From the NCBI GenBank assembly GCA_001970855.1, contig LSSN01005034.1, forward strand, positions 1-11,153: DNA of 11,153 nt, given 5' to 3'. The notes beneath the pieces were generated by a model that made no database searches, was not told where the DNA came from, and saw only the letters and a program-made list of their open reading frames with translations. The first letter of the stretch is position 1; each line of letters opens with the position of its first letter. This DNA is from Smittium culicis. Its lineage: Eukaryota; Kickxellomycota; Harpellomycetes; Harpellales; Legeriomycetaceae. Shown piece by piece: positions 10,090 through 11,153 of the stretch. Both the position numbers and the translations under genes were made by a program.

Positions 10090-10106
10090 AAATACTGACA
10101 GTATTT
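10090..10106. promoter_or_regulatory. Perfect 8-base-arm palindrome upstream of the TATA box
   Basis: AAATACTG (10090-10097) and CAGTATTT (10099-10106) are exact inverted copies around a single A. The symmetry continues imperfectly outward, with TAAAGATT on the left against AGTCTTTA on the right. It ends 10 bases before the TATA box of the Slm1-like gene, a suitable place for a dimeric transcription factor to bind. I cannot name a factor. It also lies upstream of the minus-strand frame, so it could serve either side. Confidence 0.5.
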
Positions 10107-10116
10107 AGGCAGTCTT

Positions 10117-10125
10117 TATATAAAG
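10117..10125 (+). promoter_or_regulatory. TATA box of the Slm1-like gene
   Basis: TATATAAAG fits the TATA-box consensus and lies 66 to 74 bases before the ATG at 10191. A start of transcription in the pyrimidine-rich stretch near 10155-10180 would give a short leader of some 15-35 bases. The position is judged from sequence only. Confidence 0.6.
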
Positions 10126-10190
10126 GTATTTCGAAAATACTCTTGTATCTGAATCACTTTTACTCTAAAAATAACTCTCGTCTAACTAAA

Positions 10191-11153
10191 ATGAAATTCC
10201 GCTCGCTTATTTCTCGAAAAAAATCTAATACGCCTTCTGCTGACGATGTTGCTGATTCGTTCAATGAATTAAAAGGTACTTATAATATCCTCCCATAACT
10301 TCTAAAATTTTTATCTCAGTTCTTTAAAGCGATTCTTCCTTGTACAGAATATCCTTTCCCCCATAACACCCTCAACCTTAGCTAAATTTCGTTTCTATGT
10401 TTTTTACAGTTGAGAATGAGGATCAATCTTTGCAAACCCCGGAAATAAGCACTGTGCCGCCCCAAGAGAATCAAGACATCGATTCCAATACTATTCAAAA
10501 AAGCGCGCCTTTGAATCCTTTCGATGACCACGAAGATCAAATTCCAAATAATTCTTCACTAAAGCAGGCCCCACCCGCAGAATCCTTGCTATCTCGCCAA
10601 AATACAACCACTTCTACGAACAGAAATAGCTTTGCACCTTCATTCAGGTCTTCAACAATTCCTAGCTCCACCGGAATCACAAAGTTTAAGACAGCTACAA
10701 CGCTTAACAGTAAAGGTATAGAGGTTGTAGCAAATGTAGGTACTGGCAACGATAATGATTTGATCATTATGCGTTTGCAAGCTTGGAAACATATCGTAAA
10801 AGCACTCTCTGCATTTTTTAGCTCGCAAGCAGAAAACTGCATTTCCCAAGCCAAGACCTTACCTAAACTAGACTCAAACTTAGTCATCAAATTAGCTGAT
10901 TCCCAGTTCTTCATGGATAATGGATGTGCTGGTGTTTTGGATATTGTCGGCGGCGTAAAAATGATGAACAAATCCATGGCCGATCAATTAGGCGCCTTCT
11001 CTGCTTTCTTAAACTCTGAACTTGTTCCTCAACTCCAAGCTTTGCGAAAAGAAATAAAAAACGAAGTTAAAAAGTACTGCGATAATATCTCGACCTCCGT
11101 CTCAAACATAAATAAAATCCAAAAAGATATCGATGATGAATCTATTAAGCTTT
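10191..11153 (+). CDS. Slm1/Slm2-like BAR-PH protein, 5' part (spliced, runs off the window)
   Basis: This encodes a likely membrane-binding adaptor. Slm1/Slm2 proteins carry a BAR-type domain and a PH domain, bind PI(4,5)P2 at plasma-membrane eisosomes and activate TORC2 under stress. The coding parts are 10191-10275 and 10410-11153, giving 276 complete codons before the window ends. Residues 1-140 are polar and probably disordered, with an NPFDD site at 64-68 that fits the NPFxD motif bound by Sla1. A helical domain starts near residue 143. Residues 145-165 carry D-L-I, then RLQAWKHIVKAL, like the R-F/L-x-AW-K/R-x-V segment opening the Slm BAR domain. GVLDI (203-207) and ELVPQLQALRKEIK (232-245) also fit the family. 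The PH domain would lie beyond the window. The start is chosen because AAAATG is a good fungal context and no other Met precedes the domain. Family placement is from memory of conserved patterns. Other fungal BAR proteins such as the Rgc1/Ask10 group are possible. Confidence 0.65.
10276..10409 (+). other. Phase-1 intron in the Slm1-like gene
   Basis: Without splicing, the frame from 10191 ends at a TAA eight codons past the donor. Removing 10276-10409 joins G to TT and continues an open frame to the end of the window. The acceptor TTTTTTACAG is pyrimidine-rich, and GCTAAAT near 10381-10387 can serve as the branch site about 24 bases before it. The donor GTACTT departs from the usual fungal GTATGT or GTAAGT, but it is the only fitting GT nearby. 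The placement near the 5' end is common in yeasts and other fungi. Confidence 0.75.

Noticed and set aside
10652..10849. 65-codon open frame on the minus strand
   Set aside because: It too lies antisense to exon 2 of the Slm1-like gene and has no recognisable content.
10537..10977. 146-codon open frame on the minus strand
   Set aside because: It lies wholly antisense to exon 2 of the Slm1-like gene, whose + strand reading matches a known family pattern. It is a shadow frame.

Overview
The window looks like nuclear DNA of a fungus, probably an ascomycete. The evidence is one spliced gene with short fungal-type signals at the right edge (A-rich start context, a 134-base 5' intron, pyrimidine-rich AG acceptor) whose product resembles the fungal Slm1/Slm2 BAR-PH family. 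The rest is very AT-rich and almost free of genes. I see no bacterial gene layout, no CRISPR array, no rRNA and no tRNA. The species cannot be named from this sequence.

Layout. 1 to about 2600: AT desert, roughly 15-20% G+C in the lines I counted, T-rich on the + strand at first, with one 14-base tandem repeat and no gene. About 2600 to 3806: A-rich, slightly higher G+C, no recognisable gene. 3807 to about 5933: a stretch up to about 30-43% G+C in places and A-rich on the + strand. Read with frame changes and stops, it gives short peptide islands in the order gag-like, protease-like, integrase and reverse transcriptase. That is the order of a Ty1/copia (Pseudoviridae-type) retrotransposon. 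I interpret it as one ancient, heavily decayed copy with no LTRs that I can see. About 5934 to 9400: a second AT desert with (TA)n and hairpin-forming tracts. About 9400 to 10190: G+C rises to about 40%. This part holds a minus-strand reading frame for a small hydrophobic protein of uncertain status, then a short promoter region with a perfect palindrome and a TATA box. 10191 to the end: the 5' part of the Slm1-like gene, cut by the window edge.

How the parts relate. The only confident gene is the Slm1-like one. In yeast, members of this family bind plasma-membrane PI(4,5)P2 and eisosomes and pass stress signals to TORC2. This one also carries an NPFxD motif of the kind recognised by the endocytic adaptor Sla1. 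The 9.5-kb gene-poor block beside it resembles an AT isochore, a transposon graveyard or an AT-rich regional centromere, and sequence alone does not separate these. I found no convincing new biological system. The leads most worth following are the decayed copia element, the distant 16-base inverted match and the unexplained small membrane-protein frame.
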